The notes below the pieces were generated by a model, which had not been told where the DNA came from, ran no database searches, and was given only the letters and a program-made list of their open reading frames with translations. From an uncultured Synergistia bacterium (GTDB taxonomy: Bacteria > Eremiobacterota > SpSt-956 > JAKJGF01), in assembly GCA_937888925.1 (NCBI GenBank), contig CALARM010000572.1, forward strand, positions 1-8,818: a stretch of DNA of 8,818 nt, given 5' to 3'. Both the position numbers and the translations under genes were made by a program. This document shows positions 6,839 through 8,818 of the stretch, in pieces (within the stretch, counting starts at the first letter, position 1; every line of letters begins with the position of its first letter).

Positions 6839-6892
6839 TTAACATTTTTTTAACAATTTTTTTATTGTTATATATAAAAAAACTGGTATAAT
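6839..6892 (+). promoter_or_regulatory. Perfect TTAACA direct-repeat box plus promoter of the 23-residue-repeat gene
   Basis: TTAACA occurs twice (6839-6844 and 6850-6855) with exactly five bases between, the best match in the window to the Bacillus PhoP box. A -35-like TTGTTA (6865-6870) and TATAAT (6887-6892) are 16 bp apart, and TGG before the -10 makes it an extended -10. The box starts 48 bp before the -10, as at C11 protease 3. This ties the non-protease gene to the same control as the proteases. Confidence 0.8.
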
Positions 6893-6929
6893 AAGAGAAA
6901 GATCTGTTTTATCACTGGGAGGGATCATT

Positions 6930-7589
6930 ATGTTTGGGTTACTGGGATTAGGGAATAAACAAATAAAGAAGCCTGAAGGTACAGTCATTCCTTTTAAAAA
7001 TGTCACTTTTAATACCAGAGAAGGTCATGAAGTTCTAAATGAAGGCACTCCGGGAAAACCTCTGAAAACCTATAAAAATAGCGCACACGAAGGCCATGAA
7101 GTCAAAAATGAAGGTACTCCAGGGAAGCCGCTGAAAACCTATAGAAACGACACACCTGAAGGTCATGTAGTTATAGATAAAGGCGAACCGGGCAAGCCAT
7201 TAAAAACCTATAGAAACGATATATCTGCAGGGTATGTAGTTACAAAAGAACAGACACTATCAGAACCGACCGAAGAGGTTACATTAGGGCAGAATAAAAG
7301 TATCGACATGAGTGATATAGGCAGATTATCAGCCTTTGCACAGTCGAATAAAACATATGAAACTACAGGAGCTCTGATTCAGGAAGCACTGATGGAGCAA
7401 ACAGTAGACCCTTCTCTGCTAAAATCTGACGATGAAGCATATAAAAAAGGTATGGAAAAATATTTATATAATACAGATAGAACATGGGAAGATGTTTATC
7501 GTCCTTTGAAAACTGATGAAAAAAACCAGCAGGCAGAACTGGATGCATGGCAAAAGGGTATGGAAGAATACCGGGCAAGATGGGATTAA
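6930..7589 (+). CDS. Unknown 219-aa protein with three 23-residue tandem repeats
   Basis: I do not recognise this protein. The N-terminus MFGLLGLGNKQIKK is short and mildly hydrophobic, with no clear signal peptide. Residues 31-99 are three phased 23-residue repeats, each of the form EGHxVxxxGxPGKPLKTYxN. A degraded fourth copy starts at AGYVVTKE (100). After an acidic linker (107-130) comes a likely helical C-terminal part (131-219) with its own small duplication: AYKKGMEKY (170-178) and AWQKGMEEY (206-214). Each 23-residue unit contains Lys/Arg sites (GKPLKTYR) of the type that characterised C11 proteases can cut. The gene shares its promoter module with those proteases, so a substrate or partner role is possible but unproven. 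The start is set by GGGAGGGA at 6917-6924. The usual terminator hairpin follows the gene but sits directly before the next gene's ribosome binding site. Confidence 0.8.
   Translation: MFGLLGLGNKQIKKPEGTVIPFKNVTFNTREGHEVLNEGTPGKPLKTYKNSAHEGHEVKNEGTPGKPLKTYRNDTPEGHVVIDKGEPGKPLKTYRNDISAGYVVTKEQTLSEPTEEVTLGQNKSIDMSDIGRLSAFAQSNKTYETTGALIQEALMEQTVDPSLLKSDDEAYKKGMEKYLYNTDRTWEDVYRPLKTDEKNQQAELDAWQKGMEEYRARWD
7020..7226 (+). repeat. In-frame 69-bp tandem repeat, three units
   Basis: The units are 7020-7088, 7089-7157 and 7158-7226, with no length change between them. Unit 3 differs most at its start (GHVVIDKGE against GHEVKNEGT). The third bases have diverged between units, so this is not a very recent expansion. 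The retained protein pattern suggests selection on the amino-acid sequence. Confidence 0.9.
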
Positions 7590-7621
7590 AAACATATAAC
7601 GCATTTATCTGTAATACTTAA

Positions 7622-7657
7622 TTAAGAAGGAGATAGTTCTCCTTCTTAAAATTTTTT
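7622..7657 (+). terminator. Strong hairpin with T-tract, terminator or attenuator between two genes
   Basis: A perfect 12-bp stem pairs 7622-7633 with 7638-7649 around a TAGT loop, and AATTTTTT runs to 7657. The next gene's Shine-Dalgarno GGAGG (7662-7666) follows only a few bases later and no promoter is evident between. Expression of the downstream gene may therefore depend on read-through, or on a promoter I cannot see. Confidence 0.88.
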
Positions 7658-7673
7658 AACCGGAGGTAAGATA

Positions 7674-8636
7674 ATGTCGGAAGAAAATAAGCTTGAACGA
7701 TTTGATAGAGAGGTAAAGCTGCTGGCTCCATGGATTGAAGATGAAAAATTTCCCCGGTATAAACAACTCAAAGAACTGTTCAGTGAAAATCTTTATAAGA
7801 TGTCAGAGCTGAGTTTCTCGCCTCTATCAAAAAGTCTGGGCATTATGTTCAAGGGTAAAGATGACACATATATATCCAACCTGTGCAGATTTATGTCAGA
7901 AGCAGGTATAGAGGAAGAAAAATCAGGAAATTTTAAAAAACTGAACAGTTATTTCCCCGGTACAGACGTCTTATTTAAAGTAGATTTTTCAGATACAGGA
8001 AGGATAAAGGTAAGTTTTTATCATCAATCTCTCATATCCCCCAGGATAACAGCCAGTATTATGAGGGGAATGAATGTTCAGCCTCCGTCAATTGCATATT
8101 TTCTGGATGTAATCAGTTTTTTAATGAGAAAGAAAAGCCTTTATATAGGGTTTAATTATAAACGTGATACAAATACTGTTCTCAAAACATTTTTCTGTAA
8201 TGGCATAGAACAGAGCGGTTACAGTCTCTGTCCCGGTATAGCTGCCATTATGGCAAAATTGAATATTTCATCGAAGCTTATAAGCTTATTTGTAGATTTT
8301 CATAATTATCTTGCTTCAGAGCCTCAGAGAAGTGTATTTACTTCTGTAGTTTTTACCGATAAAATTGAGTCTATGGTAAAGATTGATTATGAAGGAATTT
8401 CTATTGACAAAGCAACGGAAATTTACAGAGCCATGAAAATTCCCTCCGAAGAAATAGAAAAACTCCCTGTATTATGCAGGGAATTAAATACTGATACAAT
8501 AAGCTATTTTGGCATTAAATATCTTAATGAAAGTCCTCCTGTTTTTAAATGTTATTTTACAAGAAGATATGCTCTTGAAGACGATCCCGGTCAGTTAGCA
8601 GAAATTCTCGGAGAAACAAGATGGGTTAATCAGTGA
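7674..8636 (+). CDS. Unknown 320-aa protein with duplicated strand-helix-helix-strand pattern, possibly ABBA prenyltransferase-like
   Basis: The protein starts MSEENKLERFDREV after CCGGAGGTAAG (GGAGG 7 bases upstream). No signal peptide or membrane span is evident. Two stretches show the same order of predicted elements. The first (about 98-175) runs from VDFSDTGRIKVSFYH, through a helix-rich part (ITASIMRGMNV...AYFLDVISFL), to a strand pair SLYIGFNYKRD and LKTFFC. The second (about 222-297) runs from MVKIDYEG, through ATEIYRAMKI...LPVLCREL, to ISYFGIKYLN and PVFKCYFTRR. Repeated units of this kind, the length near 300-325 residues, and the strand signature before the C-terminus recall soluble aromatic prenyltransferases of the NphB/CloQ (ABBA, PT-barrel) type. 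This is a fold-level impression with no decisive motif. The TTAACA box is absent here. The stop codon and preceding Gln lie inside a heptamer repeat, so the extreme C-terminus may have been reset. Confidence 0.75.
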   Translation: MSEENKLERFDREVKLLAPWIEDEKFPRYKQLKELFSENLYKMSELSFSPLSKSLGIMFKGKDDTYISNLCRFMSEAGIEEEKSGNFKKLNSYFPGTDVLFKVDFSDTGRIKVSFYHQSLISPRITASIMRGMNVQPPSIAYFLDVISFLMRKKSLYIGFNYKRDTNTVLKTFFCNGIEQSGYSLCPGIAAIMAKLNISSKLISLFVDFHNYLASEPQRSVFTSVVFTDKIESMVKIDYEGISIDKATEIYRAMKIPSEEIEKLPVLCRELNTDTISYFGIKYLNESPPVFKCYFTRRYALEDDPGQLAEILGETRWVNQ

Positions 8637-8686
8637 GCAGTGACCAGTGACCAGTGACCAGTGACCAGTTATCAGTGAGCAGTTAT
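8631..8686 (+). repeat. Heptamer tandem array, eight CAGTGAC-type units
   Basis: Eight consecutive 7-base units run from 8631: CAGTGAG, four copies of CAGTGAC, CAGTTAT, CAGTGAG and CAGTTAT. The first unit supplies the last Gln codon and the TGA stop of the preceding gene. Short heptamer arrays of this style are known from several bacterial groups, notably cyanobacteria. They are not CRISPR because they have no spacers. Confidence 0.92.
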
Positions 8687-8695
8687 ATTACTGTG

Positions 8696-8710
8696 TAAAC
8701 GTACTGTTTA
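8696..8710. other. Small hairpin between the two heptamer arrays
   Basis: TAAAC (8696-8700) pairs with GTTTA (8706-8710) around a 5-base loop, midway between the two oppositely oriented arrays. It may form the tip of a longer imperfect hairpin whose arms are the arrays. Confidence 0.4.
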
Positions 8711-8713
8711 TCG

Positions 8714-8758
8714 TTCACTTTTCACTTTTTTCACTTTTCACTTTTCACTCTTCACTCT
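8714..8758 (-). repeat. Facing heptamer array, six TTCACTT/TCACTCT-type units
   Basis: Units are TTCACTT twice (8714-8727), three extra T bases, TCACTTT twice (8731-8744) and TCACTCT twice (8745-8758). Read on the minus strand these are AGTGA-containing heptamers, so the two arrays point towards each other and their GTGA/TCAC cores can pair in phase. No other gene is visible between 8637 and 8744. Confidence 0.88.
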
Positions 8759-8818
8759 TTTTCTCTCTCCAGAGACTTATGGTCATAATTTCTTCACTGT
8801 CAGATGGTATTGCTATGG
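8745..8818 (-). CDS. 3' end of a convergent minus-strand gene, runs off the window
   Basis: On the minus strand one frame is open from the window edge (first full codon 8816-8814) for 23 codons to a TGA at 8747-8745. It encodes IAIPSDSEEIMTISLW followed by REKKSEE. The composition looks gene-like and one of the other two frames stops immediately, but so short a stretch is weak evidence. The stop codon falls inside the heptamer array, mirroring the plus-strand gene on the other side. The identity is unknown. Confidence 0.4.
   Translation of the reverse strand, partial: IAIPSDSEEIMTISLWREKKSEE

Noticed and set aside
765..7589. Single operon for the five upstream genes
   Set aside because: Each gene has its own TATAAT promoter and a terminator follows each one.
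8631..8758. CRISPR array
   Set aside because: Units are contiguous 7-mers without spacers and no cas gene is present.
1..8818. Insertion sequence, prophage or plasmid functions
   Set aside because: No transposase, integrase, phage or replication protein and no terminal inverted repeats with target duplications could be seen.

Overview
The window comes from a low-GC bacterium with very AT-rich intergenic regions, strong AGGAGG-type ribosome binding sites, sigma70/sigmaA-type promoters (TTGTAA / TATAAT) and classic intrinsic terminators. I see no rRNA, tRNA, transposase or phage gene, and I cannot name the genus. The clostripain (C11) proteases and the TTAACA-N5-TTAACA regulatory motif are familiar from Firmicutes. 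Neither fixes the taxonomy, and uncultured low-GC phyla are equally possible.

Layout. Bases 1-138 hold the start of a minus-strand gene with a hydrophobic N-terminus. About 600 bases without a convincing gene follow. Five plus-strand genes then occupy 604-6824 and 6839-7589. Each has its own promoter and Shine-Dalgarno site, and four are followed at once by their own terminator. They are: a 280-residue shortened C11 homologue that lacks the catalytic-histidine half (765-1607); three full-length C11 cysteine-protease paralogues with the NDHGGG and FDxCLM motifs (1824-3263, 3452-4888, 5074-6783); and a 219-residue protein with three perfectly phased 23-residue repeats (6930-7589). A 12-bp terminator or attenuator hairpin separates the last of these from a 320-residue protein (7674-8636). 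That protein has a duplicated strand-helix-helix-strand pattern, loosely reminiscent of ABBA prenyltransferases. The window ends in two facing arrays of GTGA-containing heptamers, followed by what looks like the 3' end of a convergent minus-strand gene.

The most striking feature is regulatory. All five upstream genes carry the same promoter module: a direct repeat TTAACA-N5-(G/T)TAACA with 11-bp periodicity, then a TTGTAA-like -35 and a perfect TATAAT. The repeat starts 57-58 bp before the -10 in the first three and exactly 48 bp before it in the last two, a difference of one helical turn. This resembles a PhoP/PhoB-like (OmpR-family) response-regulator regulon. Separate transcription units therefore appear to be controlled as one set: three proteases, one protease-dead relative and one repeat protein.

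The three proteases lack a classical signal peptide. They share a short N-terminal leader (M-[DE]-INR...) and a C-terminal [P/A]DGSP tail reached through a variable, glycine-rich linker. One inferred working model is a co-regulated proteolytic system in which the C11 enzymes, which in characterised members cleave after Arg/Lys, act on a partner such as the Lys/Arg-punctuated repeat protein, with the shortened homologue as a modulator. The sequence shows the shared control and the architecture. The functional link is a hypothesis.
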